From positions 806,001-870,000 of the forward strand of contig CAWCHQ010000003.1 of the NCBI GenBank assembly GCA_963795415.1: a DNA stretch of 64,000 nucleotides. The letters run 5' to 3'. The notes beneath the pieces were generated by a model. The model saw only the letters and a program-made list of their open reading frames with translations, was not told the DNA's origin and made no database searches. The DNA is from CAVSUZ01 sp963795415 (GTDB taxonomy: Bacteria > Pseudomonadota > Alphaproteobacteria > Acetobacterales > Acetobacteraceae). Each line of letters opens with the position of its first letter. The stretch's first letter is position 1. A program made the position numbers and the translations under genes. Shown piece by piece: positions 55,279 to 63,657 of this stretch.

Positions 55279-55941
55279 TCAGAAGCGGCGCAGCACTTCC
55301 TGGAAATCCCCGATGCGCTCGATCGAAATATCCGCGGGAGGGTATTTCGCAACCTCCTCCGCATCCAGCGCATAATGTCCTTGCCGGACGAAGACCGTCG
55401 TCACCCGATCTCGCCAGATCTGCTTCACCGCGTGTAAAATGCGAAGCTTATCATCCGTCAAGATGTAGTGCCGAGCCGGAAACATCCTCTCCACATCATC
55501 CAGCTCCTGCTCTTTGTGAATGTAAATAAGTACATTGTCGCAAAATGCATGCCATATGCCGGAGCGCTCTACCTTCCTGGGCTGGAACACCGCGTCGCCA
55601 TCGGACAGAACCACGCAAACGCCATGACTCCAGGTGCTATCCACGGCCTGCAGCGCACCAGGAAACAGCTTTCCCGAAAAGTCATAGTCCACCAGCCAAT
55701 TCGCCATCCGCAGAATTCTCGGATCGTGCATCGCCTCGACGCGATACCGCTCCAGAGCGCCGAGATAATCGGCGTAACCCAGCTCACTTCGTAGCTGTTC
55801 AAAAATCGCCCAGTACCGCTTGCGCGCCTCCTCCCCGTAGGTCTGTCCTATGTGCTCGCCCAGCTCCGCCTGGACCGCGTCGTTGTCCAGCAGCGTGTTA
55901 TCCACATCAAACAGGAAAACCAGGTCGTTCTGCGCCATCAT
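55279..55941 (-). CDS. HAD-family hydrolase
   Basis: 220 residues with HAD motif I FLFDVDNTLLDNDAV, motif II within VCVVLSDGD, and TDDKLRILHAVKQIW for motifs III/IV. The nucleophile Asp is in DVDNT. The cap resembles that of small phosphatases, and the substrate is unknown. The start, ATG 55941 or 55938, has GGGGGTGC upstream. It lies 69 bases upstream of paaA on the same strand and might be cotranscribed, but similar genes are not standard paa members. Confidence 0.82.
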   Translation of the reverse strand: MMAQNDLVFLFDVDNTLLDNDAVQAELGEHIGQTYGEEARKRYWAIFEQLRSELGYADYLGALERYRVEAMHDPRILRMANWLVDYDFSGKLFPGALQAVDSTWSHGVCVVLSDGDAVFQPRKVERSGIWHAFCDNVLIYIHKEQELDDVERMFPARHYILTDDKLRILHAVKQIWRDRVTTVFVRQGHYALDAEEVAKYPPADISIERIGDFQEVLRRF

Positions 55942-55964
55942 GCACCCCCGACACGCGTAGGCAG

Positions 55965-56411
55965 TCAATTGCCCAGCACCTGTTCCTCCACGAACGTTAC
56001 CTCCTCCAACTTTAACTTTCGCCGCGGCACCTCGCCGTGATCCTCCAAAGCGGCATGGACCAGCTCTCGCGCCGGAGCGAGTTCCTGTTGGATCATCGCT
56101 GCTAACTCGCGCCGCAGGCTCGGGCCATCCTGTAGCAGGTCTTCTATTTCCACGCGCGCCCGCCGCACCGTTTCCCGCCGGCCCTGCGTCGGGTTCTCAG
56201 CGGGTGAGACTTCCGGCTTCAACAGCTGCTCCAGAATGGTCCTGATGCGACTGGCCACCGCACGACGGTCGGATCGCCCCAGGCTTTCAATCTCCTCCGC
56301 CACGTTCTCCCAATCCACGACCAGGTTCGATCCCGGGCGGCCTGCCTCGCGCAGCGCCCGCGTTTGTTCCTCGGTCCACAACACAAAATCGGTGCCATAG
56401 AGCTCGCCCAT
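55965..56411 (-). CDS. DUF29 family protein
   Basis: 148 residues: MGELYGTDFVLWTEEQTRAL, VVDWENVAEEIESLGRSDRR and AVASRIRTILEQLLK are DUF29 hallmarks, followed by a charged helical C-terminus (RRELAAMIQQELAPARELVH). The family is widespread in cyanobacteria and alphaproteobacteria and has no defined function. The ATG at 56411 begins the domain; the longer frame upstream is not homologous. It lies 23 bases before the HAD gene. Confidence 0.85.
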   Translation of the reverse strand: MGELYGTDFVLWTEEQTRALREAGRPGSNLVVDWENVAEEIESLGRSDRRAVASRIRTILEQLLKPEVSPAENPTQGRRETVRRARVEIEDLLQDGPSLRRELAAMIQQELAPARELVHAALEDHGEVPRRKLKLEEVTFVEEQVLGN

Positions 56412-56492
56412 TGCCCTGATCCTATCACCACCCTCGCGCTTGCCGCCAGCCAATGGCCGGTGTCTGATCGAGAACCGCAAAAGGGAACAACC

Positions 56493-56952
56493 ATGGCCGA
56501 GATCCGCACAAAACATTTGTTCACGCTCCGGCTGCAGGTGGCCGGTATGCAGCCGGTCGGCGCGACGCCGGGAGGCAACCGACGAATTGGGCTGGTCGGC
56601 GGCGGGAGCTTTGAAGGCGAGCGGTTGCGCGGAACCGTCCTGCCAGGCGGCGCCGACTGGCTCCTGGTTCGTGCGGATGGGTTAACGACCCTCGACGTCC
56701 GTCTTGTTTTGCAGACCCACGATGGCGCAACTATCGGGATGACCTATCGCGGGATGCGTCATGGGCCGCCCGAAATCATGGACCGCATGGCCCGCGGCGA
56801 ATTTGTTGATCCCAGGTACATACTATTTCCGCACCGCCATCGCATTCGAAACCGCCGCATCGCAATACGACTGGCTGAACCGGATCATCGCCGTGGGAAC
56901 CGGCGACCGCCCGCCGGAAGGTCCGATCTACGACGTGTTCGAGGTGCTGTAA
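56493..56952 (+). pseudogene. DUF3237 family protein with a one-base frameshift
   Basis: The ATG at 56493 after AAAAGGG gives MAEIRTKHLFTLRLQVAGM, GGSFEGERLRGTVLPGGADW and GPPEIMDRMARGEFVDP. At about 56812-56818 the family sequence moves to another frame, GTYYFRTAIAFETAASQYDW and LNRIIAVGTGDRPPEG, and closes with IYDVFEVL and TAA at 56950-56952. One extra C in the CCC run explains everything. The unshifted frame by chance runs on in phase into the next gene, creating a spurious fusion of about 500 residues. DUF3237 proteins are small beta-barrels of unknown function. Confidence 0.8.
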
Positions 56953-56954
56953 CC

Positions 56955-57869
56955 ATGGCGAAGATCGGCTTCATCGGGCTTGGCAACATGGGCGCGCCTA
57001 TGGCCGCCAACCTGCTGAAGCTGGGCCATCAGGTTGCCGGTTACGACGTCAACCAACAGGCCCTGCAAGGTCTCGCCGAAAAAGGCGGTACGCTGGCCCG
57101 CAGTGCGGCCGAAGCAGTCGAAGGAGCCAATGTCATCATCACCATGCTCCCCGCCGGGGAGCATGTCCGCCAGGTCATGCTCCATCAGGGCGGCCTTATC
57201 GATGCCGCCCGCCAATCCGCCGCCAAACCCCTGCTCATCGACTGCTCGACCATCGACGTTGCCACGGCCCGAACGGTGGAACAGGAAGCGCGGGCGCACG
57301 GGCTGGAGATGCTGGACGCACCGGTTTCAGGCGGAACCACGGGTGCCGCCGCCGGCACCCTGACATTCATGGTCGGCGGATCGGAAACGGGCTTCAGCCG
57401 CGGGGAGCCGATGCTGAAGGCAATGGGGCGTACCATCATCCATGCGGGCGGCCCTGGCGCCGGCCAGGCTGCAAAAATCTGCAACAACATGATGCTCGCC
57501 ATCAACATGATCGGCGTCTGCGAGGGGTTCGTCCTCGCACAGAAACTCGGGCTCGACTGGCAGAAGCTATGGGACATCACATCCACAGCTACTTCGCGCT
57601 CCTGGGCTCTCACCGACTACTGCCCTGCGCCCGGTCCCGTGCCCAACGCACCCTCGGGCCGCGATTACGCCCCCGGCTTCATGGCGTCGCTGATGCTGAA
57701 AGACGTGCGGCTGGCGCAGCAGGCCGCCGAGCAGACCGGAGCCCCCACCCCCCTCGGCGCCCAGGCCACGGCGCTTTATGCGAAGCTCGTGGAGGCGGGA
57801 GAAGGTGCCCGCGATTTCTCGGTGATGTTTCGCTGGCTAGCTAACCAGCCGCGGGATAAACTCGGCTGA
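56955..57869 (+). CDS. 3-hydroxyisobutyrate dehydrogenase-family oxidoreductase
   Basis: 304 residues of the beta-hydroxyacid dehydrogenase family: Rossmann MAKIGFIGLGNMGAPMAANL, the substrate motif DAPVSGGTTGAAAGTLTFMV and the catalytic-Lys region GAGQAAKICNNMMLAINMIG. Members oxidise 3-hydroxyisobutyrate (valine breakdown) or tartronate semialdehyde relatives. The ATG at 56955 lies 3 bases after the DUF3237 stop, with GAGGTG upstream. Followed after 31 bases by an acyl-CoA synthetase. Confidence 0.92.
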   Translation: MAKIGFIGLGNMGAPMAANLLKLGHQVAGYDVNQQALQGLAEKGGTLARSAAEAVEGANVIITMLPAGEHVRQVMLHQGGLIDAARQSAAKPLLIDCSTIDVATARTVEQEARAHGLEMLDAPVSGGTTGAAAGTLTFMVGGSETGFSRGEPMLKAMGRTIIHAGGPGAGQAAKICNNMMLAINMIGVCEGFVLAQKLGLDWQKLWDITSTATSRSWALTDYCPAPGPVPNAPSGRDYAPGFMASLMLKDVRLAQQAAEQTGAPTPLGAQATALYAKLVEAGEGARDFSVMFRWLANQPRDKLG

Positions 57870-57900
57870 AAGCAAGCTCAAATAAAGGGGGGGAAGATCG

Positions 57901-59577
57901 ATGTCCGCGGCTGCGTTCAAAGAGGCGCGTGATTTCCTTTTCGCGCACCGCCAGGACTACGACACCGCCTATCGCGGCTTCCGCTGGCCCATGCTTGACC
58001 GATTCAACTGGGCGCTCGACTGGTTCGATGCCGAGCTGGCCCGTGGCGAATTTGCCAGCCGCCCGGCACTGAAGATCGTCGGAGACGGCGCCGCCGAGCT
58101 GACATTCGCCGAGCTTTCCGAACGTTCCAACCGAGTCGCAAACGGGCTTCGCTCGCTCGGCGTCCAGCGCGGCGACCGCATTCTGCTCATGCTCGGCAAC
58201 GTCGCGCCGCTTTGGGAAATCATGCTCGCGGCCATGAAGCTTGGAGCTGTCGTTATCCCCGCCACAACCTTGCTGACTCAAGCCGACCTTCTGGACCGTT
58301 TCACCCGTGGCCGCGTGCGGCATGTGATCGCCGGCCCGAACGAGACCGCCAAGTTCGCAGGCATAGCCGCTGGGCTGACCCTGATCTGCACGGGCGAAGC
58401 ACAGGGCTGGCACAACTACGCCGGCCTCCATAAGCAGGCGGCGACATTCACGCCGGACGGCGACACGCGTGCCAGTGACCCCCTGCTGCTATACTTCACA
58501 TCCGGAACAACAGCCAAGCCGAAGCTGGTGCAGCACAGCCACGAAAGCTACCCGGTCGGCCATCTCACCACGATGTATGTCCTCGGACTTCAGCCGGGTG
58601 ACCTGCATCTGAACGTCTCGTCTCCCGGGTGGGCCAAGCACGCGTATTCATGCCTGTTTGCGCCGTGGAACGCCGGCGCGGCCGTGTTCATCGCCAATCA
58701 GCCGCGCTTTCATGCGAAATCAATGCTGGAGGCAATCGCCGCCAACAAAGTGACGACACTCTGCGCGCCCCCCACCGTCTGGCGCATGTTCGTGCAGGAA
58801 GATCTCAAATCGACTTCCGTCAGCCTCCGCGAAATCTGCTCCGCCGGCGAGCCATGTAACCCCGAAGTCATCGAACAGGTCAGGAATGCCTGGGGCCTGA
58901 CGGTGCGCGACTTTTATGGGCAGACCGAAACCACCACGCAAATCGGCAACCCGCCCGGCCTTTCTGTAAAGCTCGGCTCCATGGGCAAGCCGATGCCGGG
59001 CTTCGACATCCGCTTGCGCGACGCAGACAACCACGATGCGGCAGATGGCGAAGTGTGCATCGCGCTAAATCCGCGCCCAACCGGGCTCATGCTCGGATAT
59101 CAGAAGGATGACGGAACACTCCCGCCAATGGATCAGGATGTCTATCGTACGGGTGATGTCGCATCCCGTGACCCGGATGGCTACTACACTTACGTCGGCC
59201 GGGCTGACGACGTCTTCAAAGCATCCGATTACCGCATCAGCCCGTTCGAGCTGGAAAGCATCCTGATCGAGCATCCCGCCGTGGCAGAGGCCGCCGTTGT
59301 CCCTGCTCCCGACCCCGTCCGCACCGCCATTCCCAAAGCCTACATCACCCTGGCACAGGGATGGGCACCCGACCGGCAGACCGCCCTCGCCATCTTCCGC
59401 CATGTCCGCCAGTCCGCCGCTCCCTACAAACGCATAAGGCGGCTCGAGTTCGCGGAACTACCGAAGACCATCTCCGGAAAGATCCGTCGCGTGGAATTGC
59501 GCAGCCGGGAGGCTCAGCGCACCAAGGAAGCGAAACCCGAAGCAGAATTCCGCGAGGAGGATCTGCCGGAGCTGTGA
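57901..59577 (+). CDS. acyl-CoA synthetase (ACSM/acetyl-CoA-synthetase-like)
   Basis: 558 residues of the AMP-binding superfamily: LLLYFTSGTTAKPKLVQHSH as P-loop, REICSAGEPCNPEVIEQVRN, YGQTETTTQIGNPPG, YRTGDVASRDPDGYYTYVGR and the terminal PKTISGKIRRVELR with the adenylation Lys. The WAKHAYSCLFAPWNAGAAVF segment resembles medium-chain and acetyl-CoA synthetases. The substrate is not clear. GGGGGGGAAG precedes the ATG at 57901. Converges on the DoxX gene after 13 bases. Confidence 0.92.
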   Translation: MSAAAFKEARDFLFAHRQDYDTAYRGFRWPMLDRFNWALDWFDAELARGEFASRPALKIVGDGAAELTFAELSERSNRVANGLRSLGVQRGDRILLMLGNVAPLWEIMLAAMKLGAVVIPATTLLTQADLLDRFTRGRVRHVIAGPNETAKFAGIAAGLTLICTGEAQGWHNYAGLHKQAATFTPDGDTRASDPLLLYFTSGTTAKPKLVQHSHESYPVGHLTTMYVLGLQPGDLHLNVSSPGWAKHAYSCLFAPWNAGAAVFIANQPRFHAKSMLEAIAANKVTTLCAPPTVWRMFVQEDLKSTSVSLREICSAGEPCNPEVIEQVRNAWGLTVRDFYGQTETTTQIGNPPGLSVKLGSMGKPMPGFDIRLRDADNHDAADGEVCIALNPRPTGLMLGYQKDDGTLPPMDQDVYRTGDVASRDPDGYYTYVGRADDVFKASDYRISPFELESILIEHPAVAEAAVVPAPDPVRTAIPKAYITLAQGWAPDRQTALAIFRHVRQSAAPYKRIRRLEFAELPKTISGKIRRVELRSREAQRTKEAKPEAEFREEDLPEL

Positions 59578-59590
59578 CCGACCCGGCGGT

Positions 59591-59917
59591 TCAGGCTCTC
59601 CGTAACGGCAGCAGCGCGGTGGCGGCCGCCATCATCACCAGAATCCGCGGAAAGGCCAGGTCCGTTTCGCCTTGCCGCATCTCGGCGGTGAGCATGGCCG
59701 TGCTCGCCGCGACAAGGACCAGCCCGCCGAGCATTCGCCTATAGGGCGAGGAGACCATCACGCCGCCCGTGAACTCGGCGGCTCCAAGCAGCTTCCGGGC
59801 AGTGTCCGACCAGCCCATGTCGGCAAACAGGCGCTCGTAGCCGCCAACGCCGAGCAGCTTATCCGCTCCGGCCACTGCGAAGCCCAGACCAACGAGCGGA
59901 AACCATTTGCTTGCCAT
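59591..59917 (-). CDS. DoxX-like membrane protein
   Basis: 108 residues with four membrane helices: FPLVGLGFAVAGADKLLGVG near the start, LLGAAEFTGGVMVSSPYRRM in the middle, and MAAATALLPLRRA at the end. The small DoxX/DoxD-like family is associated with quinone or thiol redox in the inner membrane. It lies 20 bases after the MFS gene on the same strand. Function beyond the family is unknown. Confidence 0.78.
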   Translation of the reverse strand: MASKWFPLVGLGFAVAGADKLLGVGGYERLFADMGWSDTARKLLGAAEFTGGVMVSSPYRRMLGGLVLVAASTAMLTAEMRQGETDLAFPRILVMMAAATALLPLRRA

Positions 59918-59937
59918 ACGCCATACCCCTTGCTCTA

Positions 59938-61146
59938 TCAGCCCGGCATCGGCGCCGGGGCCGTTTGCTCCCGGCGCTCGGTGGCCAGCGCCATGGCCAC
60001 GGTGGCAAGCATGAACAGCACCGAAGCATAGAAAACCCAGCGTGGAGCACCCTGATCCATAACCCAGCCGCCGAGCATCGGGGCAAACATGCTGCCGATA
60101 TTGAAACCCGTGGTGACAATGCCAAAAACACGGCCGGCGGCCCCGGGTGGCGCGGCAGCTCTCACCATCATGTCACGCGACGGTGCGATCATGCCTGAAA
60201 GTACGCCGGCGACCACCATCGCGGCGATCAACGGGAACGTGCCGAGCGGGACGGTGCCGACCAGCCCGATGATCACCGCCGTGATCCCGAAGCAGCCCGC
60301 AGCGACCTGGTTGTGTCGCCTCGTCTTGTCCGCGATGACGCCGCCGGCCAGCACGCCAACAGCGGTCGCGGAGAGAAACGCCGACAGCGCACCATTGGCG
60401 ACCGTCAGCTTCGTGCCATAAAGCGCCTTCAGCGCAACCACCGAAAAGTTCGTGATGACGCCCGTCGACAGATTAAGCAGCGCAAAGAAGACGGTCAGGC
60501 TGAGAATCATCGGCGTCACCAGCGCGCTGATCGGAATCTCGCGGTGACCTTGTCCGCCTGCGCGGCGGGAGACGATGACCAAATCCAGCCGGCTCGCAAA
60601 TGCCAGCGGGATCGCTACCGCGGGACCGATGAGCCCGGCGACAAGGAACGCCGCGCTCAACCCGTAACGTGTGCTGACCAGCAGCATGATCGGAGGCGCG
60701 ATGGCGCTGCCGAGATACCCCGCGAATGTGTGGAACGAAAATGCCCGGCCGACGCGCGCCGGTTCGACGGCCGCGCCCAAAATCGCATAGTCGGACGGAT
60801 GATAGACCGCATTGGCAAGGCCTGCCACGCCCGCCGCGACGAGCAGCCATCCATAGCTCGGGAAGGCTGCAATCGAGGAAAAAGCAATACCGGACAGACA
60901 CAAGCCTCCGATCAGAACGCGCCGGGGGCCCACTCGGTCCACCACCCAGCCCATCGGTGCCTGCACTAGTGCCGAAACCGCGTTGGAGATCGTAATCGCC
61001 AGCCCGAGCTGCACGAAATCGACACCCAGGCGCTGACGCAGCAACGGGAACAGCGGGACGATCACCAGGTAATGGAAGTGGCTCACCAGGTGTGCCGAGC
61101 AGATCAGCCCCAGCGCCTTGGCCTCATGCAGGCGCGGACCGGCCAT
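59938..61146 (-). CDS. MFS transporter
   Basis: 402 residues with 12 membrane helices: SAHLVSHFHYLVIVPLFPLL at the start, APMGWVVDRVGPRRVLIGGL as motif A, AVYHPSDYAILGAAVEPARV, and DMMVRAAAPPGAAGRVFGIV in the second half. The pattern is that of Fsr- or RhmT-like drug or metabolite carriers. The ATG at 61146 lies one base after the TGA of the metallo-hydrolase gene, so the two are cotranslated; the longer upstream frame lies inside that gene. It may carry a substrate or product of the hydrolase. Confidence 0.88.
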   Translation of the reverse strand: MAGPRLHEAKALGLICSAHLVSHFHYLVIVPLFPLLRQRLGVDFVQLGLAITISNAVSALVQAPMGWVVDRVGPRRVLIGGLCLSGIAFSSIAAFPSYGWLLVAAGVAGLANAVYHPSDYAILGAAVEPARVGRAFSFHTFAGYLGSAIAPPIMLLVSTRYGLSAAFLVAGLIGPAVAIPLAFASRLDLVIVSRRAGGQGHREIPISALVTPMILSLTVFFALLNLSTGVITNFSVVALKALYGTKLTVANGALSAFLSATAVGVLAGGVIADKTRRHNQVAAGCFGITAVIIGLVGTVPLGTFPLIAAMVVAGVLSGMIAPSRDMMVRAAAPPGAAGRVFGIVTTGFNIGSMFAPMLGGWVMDQGAPRWVFYASVLFMLATVAMALATERREQTAPAPMPG

Positions 61147-61147
61147 G

Positions 61148-62017
61148 TCAGACGGGCTCGCACCTGAAGCCGTTGTCCCAGGCTTTGAAGCGGAAGCGCG
61201 AGGGCGACGGGAAATGCGCCGTGCAGCAGATTGTGCCGGCACCCGCGTGTTGCTGCAAAAAGCTTCGCCTCGTCCTGGCGGCCTGAGCAGGATCGACGTC
61301 CGCCCGCATCGATATTTCGGGATAGCGTGCCTGGAGAGGCGAGTGGATCAGATCGCCGGTCAGCACGACATCGGTTCGCCCTCGGCCGAGCAATACGGCG
61401 AAGTGGTCAGGCGTATGGCCCGGAGTGGGCGTCAGCCGCACATGATCGTCCAGCGCGTGATCGCTGGTGACGAACTCCGCGCGCTTCGCCTCCACGATCG
61501 GGATGACGCTGTCCTGGATGCATGCGATCGGTGATTTCTCGTTCTGCGCGATCCAGTGATCGTCCTCTCGCCTGGAGAACAAATAGCGGGCCCGCGGAAA
61601 GGTCGGGACCCAGGCGCCATTCTCCAGGCGCGTATTCCAGCCGACGTGATCCACGTGCAAATGAGTGCACATAACCACGTCGATGTCGTTCACGCCAAGG
61701 CCAAGGGCCGTCAGCCCGCGCATGAACACATCATCCTTCTTGCGGTGCCAGTTCGGCCAGGCCGCCCGGTCCTTGTCGTTCCCAATGCAACTGTCCACTA
61801 GCACGGTATGCTTTGGCGTGCGCACCACATAGGACTGGAAGCAAAACACCGCCTTACCGGTCGCCGGATCCAGCGCCCAGGGCTCCATCCAGCCGCGGTT
61901 TTCGGCGAGGCACTCGCGGGTAAGGCCGGGAAAAAACTCAATCGGTTCGGCAAACGGAAACTCCTGCTCCACGATACGGTGGATTCTCACATCGCCGGCG
62001 GTAATGGCGGCAGTCAT
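61148..62017 (-). CDS. metallo-beta-lactamase-fold hydrolase
   Basis: 289 residues with CTHLHVDHVGWNTRLENGAW carrying HxHxDH, then RLTPTPGHTPDHFAVLL and VVLTGDLIHSPLQARYPEIS supplying the second His and the bridging Asp. Relatives are quorum-quenching lactonases and other esterases. No signal peptide. Its stop is one base from the MFS start, so a transporter-hydrolase pair is likely. It is divergently placed from no gene; the M81 gene upstream is on the same strand after 124 bases. Confidence 0.9.
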   Translation of the reverse strand: MTAAITAGDVRIHRIVEQEFPFAEPIEFFPGLTRECLAENRGWMEPWALDPATGKAVFCFQSYVVRTPKHTVLVDSCIGNDKDRAAWPNWHRKKDDVFMRGLTALGLGVNDIDVVMCTHLHVDHVGWNTRLENGAWVPTFPRARYLFSRREDDHWIAQNEKSPIACIQDSVIPIVEAKRAEFVTSDHALDDHVRLTPTPGHTPDHFAVLLGRGRTDVVLTGDLIHSPLQARYPEISMRADVDPAQAARTRRSFLQQHAGAGTICCTAHFPSPSRFRFKAWDNGFRCEPV

Positions 62018-62141
62018 GGGCGGATGCTCCCGGGGTCGCTGAAGGCTGCCAGAGTAGCGAGGGCAGCGCGCGACAGCAATTCCGGGGCGTTTGTATTGGA
62101 GTGACCACCCGGGTCGCCGGCTACTGTTTTACCTCTGCGTT

Positions 62142-63611
62142 TCAAAATATCAGCCCGGGGCTCGTACCTTCGTCGAGTGGCCAGATCGGACGCTGCACCT
62201 TTGTGTAAGGAATTTGGCGATAGTCGCGGGTGAGTGGTCCGTCGCTGTCCACGTATATTACCTTTTTGGCGACCGGGCCAAAAGCCGCCATGAAGTGATT
62301 CGTTGACTTTACCACGACCAGCTTGCGTTCAGTCGGCTCGATCCCGAGATTGCGGAACAGCTCCAGCCCGAGTGCCTGGGTGCGGTTGGCGATCAGCACG
62401 ACCTCAATTCCGCCCACCCGGATCGCCGCACAATCGCCGAGCGGTACCTGGGTGGGGCCGAAACTCTGCCAGGCATCGCGCTTGAGCGCGGAAACGGTGA
62501 CGCTCGCATCCACAGGCTGGCCGGAGGCCGGGCCGGTTTTGCCGCCGAAGCGCAACGGGAACGTGGCCCCTTCGCCGGCATCAAAACACAACTTTACGGC
62601 GACAGGATCCCAGATCGGACCAATCGCTGCATTCTGCACGCCTCGCGCGATCATTTCCCGCAGGATCATGGTGTTATCCGAGGGCGCGCCGCCGCCTGCG
62701 TTATCAGCAGGATCGGCCATCACCACGGGGCTGTCGTTGAAGGCGCTGGCGGCTGCCAGTCCGGCCGCCGCATCCATGTAATCGGGAGCTGTGCGCCCGC
62801 GCATCGCTATGAATTCCTGCCCGAGTTCGGTGGCCAGCTGATCCGCCCTCTGCTTGTCATTGTCGGTGACGACGAGAATCCGTCCGGACAGTTCAGGGAC
62901 ATCGGCATAGGGAAAGCAGTGGCATATGGAGACGGAGAGCACGCCCTGCTTCCCTTCCAGTGCAGAGATGCGGTCAACGAAGCTGCGCATCAACGGCAAA
63001 GTCGTGGGATAGCTTCCGATCTGGCGGCAATCATACAGCGACATGACGGGACGGATTTCCCGCCGGATCGTCCGCAGCACGAGCGTCAGGAGATCGTCCG
63101 CACGTTCCACAACATCGGTATGCGGAAACTCCTTGTAAAGAACGATGATGTCCGCCAGTGACACGCGCTTGATCGTAAGATGACAATGGGGATCGAGCTC
63201 GACCCCGACGACACAGCGCGGCCCGACGATTTCGCGCACCCGTTCGACTATATCCCCTTCCACATCGTCGTAGCCATGCGCAACCATGGCGCCGTGGAGC
63301 CCCAACAAAACGCCGTCAAGGGGCGTCGCAGTGCCGATCTGCTGAAGAATCTCGTCGCGCATAAATTCGTAATCGGCGCGGTTGGTTGTACCCGCCGGGC
63401 TTGCAGCAAAACAGCTTCCCTCGATCAGAGTGTACCCTTCGGACCGGGCGCGTTGGCGTGCGACGATCAGCGTAGCCGTGCACATCCGTGGCGCGTCATT
63501 CGGATGTTCTCCCGGACGGAAGAAAACCAATTCCTTGTAAGCCTCAAGGGAAGTCGGCAGAGGCGAGAACGTATTCGTCTCGGTGGCAAGCGTGGCGCTG
63601 AACAGGCGCAT
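62142..63611 (-). CDS. M81 family metallopeptidase (MlrC-like)
   Basis: 489 residues: MRLFSATLATETNTFSPLPT, DGVLLGLHGAMVAHGYDDVE, VVGVELDPHCHLTIKRVSLA and VLYKEFPHTDVVERADDL are the N-terminal DUF1485 region with metal-binding His and Asp residues. VVMADPADNAGGGAPSDNTM and the C-terminal VKSTNHFMAAFGPVAKKVIY complete the family. MlrC was described in microcystin breakdown, but most members are uncharacterised. The ATG at 63611 follows GGGGGGAAA. Confidence 0.9.
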   Translation of the reverse strand: MRLFSATLATETNTFSPLPTSLEAYKELVFFRPGEHPNDAPRMCTATLIVARQRARSEGYTLIEGSCFAASPAGTTNRADYEFMRDEILQQIGTATPLDGVLLGLHGAMVAHGYDDVEGDIVERVREIVGPRCVVGVELDPHCHLTIKRVSLADIIVLYKEFPHTDVVERADDLLTLVLRTIRREIRPVMSLYDCRQIGSYPTTLPLMRSFVDRISALEGKQGVLSVSICHCFPYADVPELSGRILVVTDNDKQRADQLATELGQEFIAMRGRTAPDYMDAAAGLAAASAFNDSPVVMADPADNAGGGAPSDNTMILREMIARGVQNAAIGPIWDPVAVKLCFDAGEGATFPLRFGGKTGPASGQPVDASVTVSALKRDAWQSFGPTQVPLGDCAAIRVGGIEVVLIANRTQALGLELFRNLGIEPTERKLVVVKSTNHFMAAFGPVAKKVIYVDSDGPLTRDYRQIPYTKVQRPIWPLDEGTSPGLIF

Positions 63612-63657
63612 CAAGTTTCCCCCCGGTCAAATTCGCCCCTGCTGGTCAGTCCCCTCC

